This document shows, in pieces, positions 36,253 through 46,650 of a stretch of DNA of 64,000 bases. The notes beneath the pieces are model-generated. The model was given only the letters and a program-made list of their open reading frames with translations. It ran no database searches and was not told the origin of the DNA. This DNA is from Charina bottae. Its lineage: Eukaryota; Chordata; Lepidosauria; Squamata; Charinaidae. The stretch covers positions 11,977,501 to 12,041,500 of the forward strand of contig JALMGJ010000015.1 in assembly GCA_023362775.1 (NCBI GenBank), read 5' to 3'. Position numbers and translations under genes: made by a program. Every line of letters starts with the position of its first letter. Position 1 is the stretch's first letter.

Positions 36253-39221
36253 CTGGGGAAAGAGAAGATCTTTTTTAAAAAAACAGGCAATAATTAAATG
36301 CAAAAGCCCTAGTTTGTCTTCAGTAAATCTGAGAATAAAGTGTAGAGATTTTGGATTTAATAAGAAGGCTCTGTTTTATTAATGAAATGAAATGGAGAAA
36401 AACATGGAAAGCTATGTTTATGGAAGTACCTCCTGCACCCTTTGTTGCATGAATAAAAGGTTCTTCTGCTACTGAAGCCAGTCCTTAGAATCCATTCATA
36501 TAGTTCTGGGCCTATAGGTGGCTCTGAATTCTTGTGGGACAGCAAAAGAATTTGGGGGAGGGGGGGTCTGTTTGTTTGTTTGAACTAACAAGGGGCACGG
36601 TAGCTCAGCGGGTTAAACCACTGATGCTGTAGGACTGCCGGTCAGTAGGTCGGCAGTTCGAAACTCCGCATGGCGTGGTGAGCTCTCGTCACTTGCCCCA
36701 GCTCCTGTCAACCCAGCAGTTCGAAAGCTAATTGCAAGTAGATAAATGGGTACCACCTTACGTGGGACAATTTGCTGGCATCCTGTTGGGGGTCGCCTAC
36801 GGAGCGAAGAAGACCTCGCAAAATGGCAGCGGAGGACAGCGGAGGATGACAAATCCTGAACAACAGCCAGGACGTCAGCAGCCGACTCAGAAGCAAGGTA
36901 TCCTGGGACTTGTAGTCCAATACCCACTGAAGAAAGAGTCGGTTCCCTACCCCTTTCCCAGCGCACGGTAAAACATTGTGTAATTGAATGTTAATATATA
37001 TATGAATTCAATGCTGTAAGCCGCCTAGAGTCCTCCAATAGGGAGGGGATAGGCGGGGTATAAATATGATTAATAAATAAACAAATAAACTAGCCTGGGC
37101 CAAACCATTTAACCATAAAATGTAGGAAGTGAAAGAAAAATGGAGGGACCAGTAAATTTCAGGGAGCGGCTCCCCCCCCCCCCCAAACTGTATGTGAGCC
37201 TGATAGCTTCTAGATTTTGAAAAATTATTTGAATTCCAGTTTGTCTCTGAGAAAAGCCAGGTATTATTGCAGGTAGGATTTCTACATCATGGTAAGCCAC
37301 AATGTGTTTGATTGTTCATAGCCACCCAGTTGTATTTTATTCAATAAACCATGCTTAAACAAACCATGGCTTAGTTTGATGAGCAAACCCATCTGTAGCG
37401 GCAGGTGAGAGGTTGGAGGTTTCAAATCTCTTATTCCAGAAACTCAGTGGATGGACACCCGTACCTCTGCCTTCTTGCCTTCATATAATTATTTGATATT
37501 ACCTGGTGTCCTTCCCCTTAGCTCCAGTATGGGGGATAGATAGATAACCTAAGCATGTAACTAGGAAAAATCAGTACTCTCTCCTTTGTAAAATTCTTAA
37601 CGTTAAGTAGTAATGCACAAAGGAGGTAGTGCTACTAAAATCACGGGCAGCTTCTCAAAAAATTTCCCATAGAATGATACAAAGAATATCAGTTTGGGAT
37701 AAATCTCAGGATGGGATGGATCTACTAACAACATAGGAGACACCGCTTCACAGAGATCCCAAGATTTACACATAAAATACCTGAGATGTACACACACAAT
37801 AATTAAGCTTGCATAGATAAACATCAGAGGTGATAACAAGTTCAGAGAAAGTAAATAATAACCTTGGTGCAATACTAACTAGACTTTTACCTTTGTCTAC
37901 CCAAGTAACAGTTCCTTTGTATCAGAAGTTCCTCTCTGATTCAAGTTACCTGTACTTGGTTTTGGGAAATTCCAAGCTTAAATATGGGGCAAAAGGAAGG
38001 TAGTATCACCCCCTTCTGCAAAGGAGGGTTGAGGGAATCTCAGTCTGCCTACATGAGTAGAAGCAGGTCATAGGAAGGTCATCTTCATTGGAAGATCTTG
38101 CTATGGGACAGAAGAGATCTGTATTGGTGGCCTGGACTGAGAGGCTGGGAGTGGGGTTTCCTCGCAAAACCAAGTTGAACAACTTGATGCAAGAAGGGAA
38201 ACAATAAAGCTTTGGAAACGGCATGACAGGGATGGGAAATCTGAAAACTAAGGAATGTGGATCTCTGTAAGGAGATCTGTTTGAAACCTGGATGAAAATG
38301 TTCTTATACATTTCCTCCCCCCCCCCCCCAGGATAGAAGTTGTCCAGGTATGTTTTATTTCTTAGATGTCCTACCACACATTTTATAACATAAATTTCGA
38401 GCCAGAAACCCATGAAACATGGGCATTTCTAAGTCCCACTGAAAGCAATATTTGAGCAAAAAAGCCCTCCCTAAATTTTTTATTGTATCTTGGTCAGCAA
38501 CATTTTAAAATGGTGCAATGTCTCAAGCATTATCTGTAAATGTATGTTTTAAGAGGAAAATGCAGTTTCAACCTAACACTTGTCCTTTCCCTGGCAATGC
38601 AGTCTAAGAACTGTAACTCTGGAGTTTCTGTTTGGATATTAGACAGAATAATGCAATACCTTAAATTGCCAAATAGTGTAATACCTCACATACAATGGGC
38701 CATCGGATGAAAGTGGCAGGAAAGAATGGTGGTCATCAAGATACCCACATGAAAAAGAAAAGCTTCCACAAACTTGTTAAAGAATATTCAAAACATCTTC
38801 AAGCACAGCAAAGAAGATTCTCAACTCATGTCTCATTATCAGACATATATAGAAGTTGAGACAGGCGAAACTAACTTTGGGGTTATTTCATTTCAGGAAA
38901 AAAAGTGTGGGGGGGAATTCTCACTGCTCTCTTTTTTTTCTAAACACAGAGAAAATTAGATATCATCAGGGCTGTAATCTAGAATAATTTCAAATCTGTA
39001 TTTTAGGACTTTTTTCTCCAAAAAGGAGGTGTGGATCAAGAGAGAACCGAGCAGTCATCCTGATCCACAGCACACCTGTAGTTTGTGAGGACTATAACTC
39101 TTCACACTGGTATAAAGGAGTCTTAGGACTTTGTTTTTGTTTTTTGGATCATACTCATAAGAAGGAGAATAGAGAAGGTAAAGCGTTTGGGAGGGATAGG
39201 AAGAGGTTAAAATGTCCTTAC
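36253..39221 (-). other. CDH11 last intron, with contents
   Basis: Holds the composite SINE at 36589-37090, homopolymer C runs near 37172-37184 and 38318-38329, and otherwise unique-looking AT-rich sequence. The first 174 bases after the donor (39048-39221 on the plus strand) could form an alternative exon extension (see findings). No other coding signal is seen. Confidence 0.6.
36589..37090 (+). mobile_element. Composite SINE: Sauria-type head, GC-rich body, L2-type tail
   Basis: Head AGGGGCACGGTAGCTCAGCG with a box A match (TAGCTCAGCGG), box B CAGTTCGAAACTCC, the phrase AGCAGTTCGAAAGC, then a body with GACGTCAGCAGCCGACTCA and GGGACTTGTAGTCC. The tail GCTGTAAGCCGCCTAGAGTC with GGGATAGGCGGGGTATAAAT matches the L2 LINE 3' end, not the Bov-B end of ordinary Sauria SINEs. 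It lies in the last CDH11 intron, opposite to the gene. Confidence 0.78.
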
Positions 39222-39473
39222 CTAACAATATCACAATGCAAGCAAGGATTGCTATTAAAGCTCCGGTGCTTAATCCAGCATTGAGGATGTAGGCTTCTAG
39301 GTTGCAAGAGACCACACCACCATTTCCGTCACAACTGCAAACTCGAATAGGAAGCATGTTGGTACTGCTTTGAGGAGGGTTCCCACCGTCGCTGATGACA
39401 ATAGGCAGAATATAGGCATCTTGCACTTGTCGGCTGAAGCTTGTACGTTTTGCATAAACACTTGCAGAGTTAT
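39222..39473 (-). CDS. CDH11: CDH11 exon (252 bp), EC5 end and start of the membrane span
   Basis: Acceptor aaaacag, donor TTAG|gtaagg. It completes Asp, then NSASVYAKRTSFSRQ, LPIVISDGGNPPQSSTN, two closely spaced cysteines (VCSCDGNG), a third cysteine (VVSC), and AYILNAGLSTGALIAILA followed by CIVILL. The cysteines belong to the membrane-proximal EC5 domain. The hydrophobic run is the first half of the transmembrane helix and is completed by VIVVLFV in the next exon. 252 bp is the family-standard length. Reading past the donor stays open for 55 codons, to a stop at 39055; see findings for the possible truncated isoform. Confidence 0.95.
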
Positions 39474-39738
39474 CTGTTTTAAATAAGATGATGGTATCAT
39501 TTGCCTGTCTTTCAGTATTAAGCCTTTCCAAAAAAGGAATCCTCTGCCTTCTTATACATGCTCAACTGTATTCTTATACATGCTCAACCCCCCCCCCCCC
39601 GCACACTAATATTCTTGTCATGTCCGTTGTTTAAGAATATAAGAAAACATATATTGTCTGAAGGTAAGGTTGAGCTACATATTATCCTGGCTCACAAGAC
39701 TAATGAACTACCCTAATGAAAGGAGTTCCCTCATAATG

Positions 39739-40002
39739 TGTCAGCCTTGCGAGGTAGTCCAGACAAGACGCACACCCAGAAATATTAGCTCTCTCTTTAT
39801 TGTAAAGTTACGTTAACAGAATCTTGCAAGTCTGAAAGTACATCTCACCCCCCTCATCTTTACAGTCCAGGAAACTAGGGAGGGTCCCTTCTGAGATGTT
39901 TGCCACACCCCCATTGCTTCTGTGGGTTCTTATCTGACTGGTGCCTGCTCTTCCTCCTGTCTCCCATGGTCATTCCCACATCTCATTACACATACAGAGA
40001 CA
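39739..40002 (-). mobile_element. LTR-like segment (possible solo LTR)
   Basis: Ends TGTC...GACA. On the minus strand an AATAAAGAGAGAGC signal is followed by about 50 bases rich in GTCTTGTCTGG, as in an R-U5 region. It shares layout with 48299-48546 and 52688-53061. No clear target duplication, so borders are approximate. Confidence 0.4.
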
Positions 40003-40057
40003 ATGGCTGGCTTTCCCAGAACAAGCTGAAGCATACTACCCAACCTCATTTTAGCCT

Positions 40058-40235
40058 GTCTGTAGCTTGAATCATGTCAACTGGATTTCTATTTTCTCAG
40101 TGGAAACGTTTCGCTCCTTATCCAAGGAGCTTCTTCAGTCTGAGCAAAGTTGAAAATAAAAAAGAAAATAGAAATCCAGTTGACATGATTCAAGCTACAG
40201 ACAATTCCACCTGGATGACTGAGAACCTTCATAGA
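40058..40235. mobile_element. Penelope-like insertion with 39-bp inverted repeat around a hammerhead-type core
   Basis: Exact 13-bp duplication ctcattttagcct (40045-40057 and 40236-40248). Perfect inverted repeats of 39 bp (40058-40096 and 40164-40202) enclose a 67-bp loop. On the minus strand this loop holds CTGAAGA (138-132), a perfect 7-bp stem II with 4-nt loop (113-119 with 124-130), GAAA (112-109), and GTT before a possible stem I (CTCAG with CTGAG); bracketed numbers are offsets from 40000. The right end TGGATGACTGAGAACC resembles a Penelope-like terminus. It sits in a CDH11 intron. Confidence 0.78.
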
Positions 40236-40835
40236 CTCATTTTAGCCTAGTCTAGCATGTTGTATAAAGTTGATTTAGTCTGTGATCCAAACTTTGAAAA
40301 CAGATGACATAATGCCTTCCCTTGGGATTAAAGTGAAGGTAGGGAACAGCTTGTTGGAGAGATAATTCTACCATAAAAATAGGGCATTCTCATACATGCA
40401 TACCCTTTTGCCACTTCAACATGTGCAAGAACAACAACAACAAGCCACAAAAAATATTAATTTTAAAAGTATAAAAATTTGCTTTTTTTTGTTCTTGGAA
40501 AGAAATTCTAGGACAATTTCTCATCCCTAAAACTGAGTAACTGGTAGGAAAAGAAATGCAGCATAATTTTTATTTGCCAAACACTACATCCTGCTCTTTA
40601 TTTCTATATGGTTGCCTTAATTCCACAAAACTACTTCCACTATCCCAAACACATGTCAAAGCTACTGCTTTAAAGAAGAGGGAAAAGGAGATTCATGACA
40701 CCATGAGTAATGCCAGGCAATCAGGGAACATATACTATAATATTTCCAACATTTCAAACAGCCCCTGATATTTGCTGTGTGCTGAGATCACTAATGTTGG
40801 AGCAGGGCATTTGGTATAAGGATAATTTAAAAAAA

Positions 40836-40975
40836 GGTAAAGGATCCCCCCACACATTTGTGCAGCCGTGTCCGACTCTAGGGCCCGGTGCTCATCTCCA
40901 TTTGTTAGCTGAAGAGCCAGCGTTGTCCGAAGACGCTTCCACGGTCATGTGGCCGGCATGATGCACTCGGTAATA
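40836..40975 (-). mobile_element. Sauria-type SINE, 3' half
   Basis: The minus strand ends in GAGTCGGACACGGCTGCAC and CCTTTACC; it contains GGAAGCGTCTTCGGACAACG and GAGATGAGCACCGGGCCC. Head missing. Confidence 0.85.
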
Positions 40976-41181
40976 CTTCCTCTATTAATCTTATGGATAG
41001 TCTTAAATAATCATTTTAATTTATTGTTGTTATTATTGATCTTACCTATCCCATCATCAATTTTTGTTTTGCTTTTTAAGCATTTCCTATAGTTTTGAAT
41101 CTGCTGTAATGCAGCCCACAGCTACACATGCAAATTCACAAAACCCACTCCTATGTAAACTTAGCTTTCTAAATATTAATA

Positions 41182-41581
41182 CAGGTAGTCCTTTGTTAGC
41201 AATGACAATTGGGACCAGAAACTCTGACGCTAAGTGTTGTGGTCACTAAGTGGAAAATCATGTGACCACAATGAGCTTACCATGTCACTTCCCATTTGGT
41301 TGTTAAGTGAAACATCATGTGACCACGACTTACAATTTTACTTCCTCATTCTTCATTAACTCTGCTTGTCACAGATTTGGGAAGTAGCAAATGGCAATCA
41401 CATGACTGCGGGACACTGCAGCAGTCATAAATGCATGCTGATTGTGAAGCTCCCAAATGGCAATCATGTGACCATGGGATGCTGTGATAGTCATAAATGT
41501 GAGGATTAGTCACAAAGCTGTTTTTTTAAACACTGTCGTGAGTTTGAATAGTTGCTAAACGCAGTAAGCGAGGACTACCTG
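41182..41581. mobile_element. Tigger/pogo-like MITE, 400 bp
   Basis: Terminal inverted repeats CAGGTAGTCCT and AGGACTACCTG flanked by TA on both sides (41180-41181 and 41582-41583), the Tc1/mariner-superfamily duplication. Internal near repeats contain AAATGGCAATCA and GTCATAAATG. No transposase remains. Confidence 0.8.
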
Positions 41582-42139
41582 TACTTTGATTGAATGTGTG
41601 ATCTTCTGTATATAAGCAAGTGTTCTCTGTCCTAGGTATGCGGATTCCTTCCTTAAACCCACAATGATCAAAATTCCATGAAAGACAAATTCTACATCCT
41701 GCAAACTCAACTCTTATTTTGCCCAGAAATGTATACGTCATTATACTTGTTGACCATGTATTACTGGTAGTACACAAATATACAATCCATCGTCCATTTT
41801 GTGTCAGCCCAAATAAAAATAAATTTTAAAATAAAATGCCAGGATCTCACAAGATTTTCACATGTTGTGCTCTTTGGATGCTCTGAGAACACTGAAATCA
41901 CACAAGATATGACAATTTAGTGAGATTTCAGTTATTTAAAAATGGTGGTGGTCTGAAAAAGCTTTCATCTTGACATTGTGGTTCCCATAAAGAAAATGAT
42001 TGTAGAGCGTTTCTAGGCAATTTGAGGCATTATTTTTTTGTTAAGTTGTGTTCCTCTACATAAAATGTAGATCTGCTCCAACCTTGGCCAACTTCTGAAA
42101 GATGTTGAAGACAGCTCTTCTGGAGGATGTTTGGGTCAT

Positions 42140-42262
42140 AACACCTCTTTAGTATTGTGTGCTTTGTGGTTTTTAGTCTTGTTTGTATTTTTGCTTATTG
42201 TATTGGGTTTTTATTGCATTTGTAAGCCACCGAGTCTGTTAGATTGTGGCAAGATTTTTAAA
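42140..42262 (+). repeat. Possible worn CR1/L2-type 3' end
   Basis: GTTTTTATTGCATTTGTAAG followed by CCACCGAGTCTG resembles a degraded LINE tail. Weak evidence. Confidence 0.25.
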
Positions 42263-42589
42263 AAACCCAATTCATCTCATGGGATGTCACACTGAAGTTC
42301 AGTGTGTTATTTTATACATTTGCTTTGTTTATTCAGTTGGATATATTCAGGATAGCTGCATGTAACTTGGAAGTAGACACGACCAGGAAGTTGCAAAAAG
42401 AAAAAAAATCTAGAAGATGGTTGTAACAAATCACTCCTACTATTGCCAAGAAAACACCATGGGTAGAGCCATGTATGTGCCAGAAGTTAAGCTTGCCTCA
42501 AATAAGACTTCATTGTATGAGAAGTAGTAAAAATGATAAAGGCTTATGTGCCATTTCTCAATGGAACTAAACACCTAGATAAATTTAGT

Positions 42590-42970
42590 TGTCAACATTT
42601 TCCCCCTTTATATTCCGCGTGTATTGCTTTTGGCAGATAATTTGCTGTTTAAGCACATGAGAGAAATGGCACATATTCAGACATAATGTCACCGGGCAGT
42701 GCTCCAACAAAGCCAGGCCAGAAACTAAATTTAGCTCAGTGCGGAAAAAAAAATTCTAATGCTATCATTTCCTATGCCTTTACTTACTGTTTTAAAGAGG
42801 GGTGTGCAAGCCAAATCCTACTGTATATTTTTCCATCCCGGGCCTGTGATTATAATCAGATGTGATAATTTTATCAGTACCAGGCTAGCATTAAATATGT
42901 TCATATTCTTTCTCTGAAAGGATTCTGCTAAGACTCTGTGTGCGTCCGTGCGTATTAAACTGGCCACTTT
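42590..42970. promoter_or_regulatory. Candidate conserved non-coding element in CDH11 intron
   Basis: Repeat-free block with balanced base composition and recognisable factor-like cores (GATAA, ATTAAA, CAGATGTGATAA). Inferred only from texture; conservation is untested. Confidence 0.25.
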
Positions 42971-44317
42971 AGGAAAAAGATGCCATCAAAATAACACAAG
43001 GCTATAATCCTAAATACATTTATCTGGAAGTCCAATTGAGCTCAGTAGGAGCTACTTCTAAGTAAATATAATTGGCACTGTGTGGTCAGTCTTGTAAAGT
43101 ATTTTAAGCTCAAAGTCACAGTAGGGACCAATCATTTCCTGATCCAACTGAAAGTTTGTACCAGTGGAGTTTCCTGGATCATAAGTAGCTACCTTACACA
43201 ACAAGAGATTTTCTTATACCAGGCAGGTAAGCTCTGAGGACTGAATTCCCAGAGGGACAATCTGTAGAAGGGCACAGGACTGGAGCTAGCATCAAAAATC
43301 AGTGAGGATACGCATTTTATTTCATTGTCACACCCCTTCCTGTTCTAAACTGCAGACGTCACCTTCTCTTTCTCTTTCACGCAGCAGGCAGGAAAGTGAC
43401 TGAAGTCTGAACTGGTCACTCAGGTAGAGCTTTTGCATTCAGATCAAGGACTATGGGCGGTTCAATTAAGGGGCCTAGGTGATGCTGCAGTGAAGCCTCC
43501 GCGCCTGCTGACCTTACTTCAATTATTTTCCTCCTGCAGGTTCAACTGTCTGCAGAATAAAAACCATCACATACGCAGTTACGCATGCACTGGCTTCGGT
43601 GCCAACAAGGATTCTGCATTATCAAAGTGTTGACTCATATGGATGCTAAAGCATGTAAACTTGTATGGAACTTTTTCCTTTCTGTTTCAATCTGTTAAAT
43701 GATCAATGCTTACTTTCCCACAAAATGGTGGGAGTTACTTATCATTGTTTTGCTTAATGTACAATATAAAATCTTTGAGTTGCTGGGACTGAAGCAAGGA
43801 AGTTGGGTGGAATTAAAGTAAAAACTGCAAGCCCCACCCTTCCCTCTTTGCTTTTCCATCACTCCCTTTCTTCTCTCTCTTTCACCTTCTATCCAAAGTC
43901 TAGACTATGAAGATTTAAATTCAGGTAGCATCAACATTTACTTTCCATACAATTTCATGGAAGAATACTTTTCTGTCCAATAACTATCATGAAACCCTGG
44001 GTAGATACTCTTCAGTGCCATTTCCCCCTTATTTTGGGATAAAGAAGAACAAAAATACTGTCCTCGAAAGGGCATGGAGAATATCCCATGTTTTTGCATT
44101 ATAGTGCAAAAGTTTTTGCAAACTTTAGCCAAGTGCTTGCATTGTAGTGGCATGAGAGTTCTATTTATTTGCAAGTAATGTATAACTGTTACCACAGATA
44201 GTGGTTTTGGTAAATAAAACTGGAAACTTGATGTATGATTGGAAGTGACAGATATTCCAGTGTTAGTTAAAAAATGAAAATGACTAATTTATAATCAGCT
44301 TATCTTTTTTTTAATTT

Positions 44318-44546
44318 TTATCCTGCCTTTATTATTTTTTTATAAATAACTCAAGGCGGCGAACATACCTAATACTCCTTCCTCCTCCTGTTTTCCTGAC
44401 AACGACAACCCTGTGAGGTAAGTTGGGCTGAGAGAGAGTGACTGGCCCAAGGTCACCCAGCTGGCTTTCATGCCTAAGGCAGGACTAGAACTCGCAGACT
44501 CCTGGTTTCTAGCCCAGCACCTTAACCACTAGATCAAACTGGCAGT
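44318..44546 (-). mobile_element. MIR/CORE-like SINE with L2-type tail
   Basis: The minus strand has head GATCTAGTGGTTAAGGTGC, box B-like GAGTTCTAGTCC, core GACCTTGGGCCAGTCACTC, CCTCACAGGGTTGTCGTT, tail AATAAAGGCAGGATAAAAAT. Confidence 0.85.
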
Positions 44547-45061
44547 AAAAATCACCTTTACAGATACATTTGCATTTACTGTTATAGTAGCTTTTTATAG
44601 AGCACTTGGTGGATTTATGTATCTTCTCTCTTTCTTCCTGTCATTTTATTGGATATGTCCATGCCCAGATTGATAGGAGAATATGTCTGAGCTATTCCAC
44701 AAGAGAAAGCTTAAACTTATTGTTTCATAGAGGTCTATCCTACTGATATTTGGGGAGTCTTGTTCTGGTCTGTAGTTCTTCCATTGTCTGATTTCAAAAA
44801 CAAGAATGCATTATTTTAACAGGATAAGATGACAAATAATGCCAAGACACATTTTCAGCTTTCTTTCCTTCCCTCCCCCTCTGCTTAGCTTCAGGCTTTC
44901 TAATATCAAGAACTGAGTTGTAATATATAGTTCCAGATTCAATCAACATTTTACAATTGTTTTATAATTCTTGCACCCTCAAACTTCTGCAGCAACTCAA
45001 CTATCTGATTTGACTCTGAATGTGTTGATGGAGAAGGGAGAAAGGAAGAAAAAAATGTTCA

Positions 45062-45086
45062 GCCTGGAAAACCCACAACAACCATC
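45062..45086 (+). mobile_element. 25-bp insertion of a Penelope-like 3' end
   Basis: Flanked by an exact 13-bp duplication aaaaaaatgttca (45049-45061 and 45087-45099). The inserted bases, GCCTGGAAAACCCACAACA and onward, match the 3' end of the element at 6903-7121 with one difference. This is an extreme truncation. Confidence 0.7.
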
Positions 45087-46189
45087 AAAAAAATGTTCAT
45101 TTCATACAGCTGAAAATTCAAAAAAGTTCTTTTTATGTTGAGAGTTTGGATTTCTTTGTATATTGGGTGCTGTTATTTCTATTTATTACTATCTATTTAT
45201 TGTGCATTAGACCTGCTAACTTTTATTTCCTTACCTTTAGTTTTCCTCTGAAAACCCTGAAAAACTACCTTTGGTTGTTTTGTCATCACTGAAATATTCT
45301 TTCTGTTTTGTTTTGTTTTTGGTGGAAGAAGACAGAGTGAACCAGGGAAAGGCCATTATAGATAGTTGTATATACTATGTGCTATACTAGAGGAGAAATG
45401 TGATTCTTCAGACCAGACCTAATAACATTGATGGTAGTCATGCAGAAAGCAGAAAAGTAGCAAAGAACTTTGAAGGTCAGTAAAACCAGAGTTTCAATTG
45501 CCTATGAATATATACTGCTTTTTTTTTAAGTCGCAAGAGAAGGCTTAGATATGATTAAATTTAAGGTCTGATTCACACAATGATTTCATCCTGTTAAGGA
45601 GTGGTCATTACCGATTTCTCTGAGGATTGACGGTTGTATTTGAAAATACAGGTAAGCAGCAAGGTTGATAAAAGAGAATTTAGTATAGAAATGTCTTTCA
45701 AAGAAGAGAATTTCAGAAAATGTTTTTGCAATTATTTACTTAGTGGAGTGCTTTTGCAATTATTTACTTAGTTGATTTTCAAGAGGTATAAGTGAATATC
45801 AGATGTATCACTGTATAACAATTTCTCCAGCAGTCTCCCTCACTTCCATACTTCCCATTCCTGGCTTCCCACAAATCCTCCCATGGGAATTTTTCAGTAG
45901 TGGTAATAAGGGGGAATCTAACCCTTAAGAAATGGTTGGAAAATTTCTCCTCCTGGAGAAATTTGAAGAAGGTGTCCACTCAATTCTTTTGCCCAGAAAT
46001 GTGATAGAGAATTTTCAAAGACCATTTGCACTTAGCTCTATTTGTATGTGATTTCCTATAACCATCTCTCAAACATAACCTACATATAGTGCAGTTCTAA
46101 ATTCACAATAGTCAAGGTATTGTATTGATCTTCATTCCCATCAATTAGCTAAGTTGAAAATAAATGCTTCAATCAAGTAGCTATTTTAG

Positions 46190-46240
46190 TATGTATGTAT
46201 GTATGTATGTATGTATGTATGTATGTATGTATGTATATAT
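46190..46240. repeat. (GTAT)n microsatellite
   Basis: About 12 perfect GTAT units. Confidence 0.95.
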
Positions 46241-46551
46241 AAAAATACCTTCAAGCAGAGATAGGATAGCCATTTGTGGGGGATATTGTAGCTCTGGAAT
46301 TCCTCCAGGAAATTCCGCAGGGCATTAGACTAGATAGTTTAAAAAGCCTTCTAGCTTAACAAGCCCTCCAGTTCTATGGTTTCTATGAATTGTGCCACTG
46401 AATAATTTAGGTTGCCCTGGCAACAGATCAACATAAGCTGACCTACTTTCTTTTTGTGTGGATTTCTGGAATTTTTCCCAAACAAAATTCTAGTAGGCAA
46501 ATTTCTCGTGTTTTCATTGTATGAGGAGAAGTGTGTTAGTCTTTGGTAGCC

Positions 46552-46650
46552 CAAAATCAGGAGGAGTCTGGAAGCGTCTTTTCCAACTAACATTATTAAA
46601 AAGCGTAAACTTTCATGGGCTGCAGCTTGCTTCTTCAGATTCATCAGATG
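46552..46650 (-). mobile_element. Degenerate repeat with a decayed hammerhead-like core
   Basis: The minus strand has CTGAAGA (46638-46632), a damaged stem II around GCAAGCTGCAGCCCA, GAAAG (46614-46610), then GTTAGTTGGAAAAGACG and CTTCCAGACTCC. It resembles a dispersed amniote repeat that ends in a GTTAGTC phrase. Three stem II pairs are broken. Confidence 0.45.

Noticed and set aside
36591..36670. tRNA-like head with boxes A and B, possible tRNA gene
   Set aside because: It is joined to a SINE body and tail and does not fold into a complete cloverleaf by eye; the same holds for heads at 14330-14410, 49870-49949 and 59760-59841.
36589..37090. Possibility that CDH11 lies next to another cadherin gene, given the multiple cadherin-like peptides
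   Set aside because: All seven segments are on one strand, in the right order, with compatible phases and the family exon sizes; one gene explains them all.
46552..46650. Treating this repeat as a functional hammerhead
   Set aside because: The core boxes remain but three stem II pairs are broken, so it is listed only as a decayed motif.
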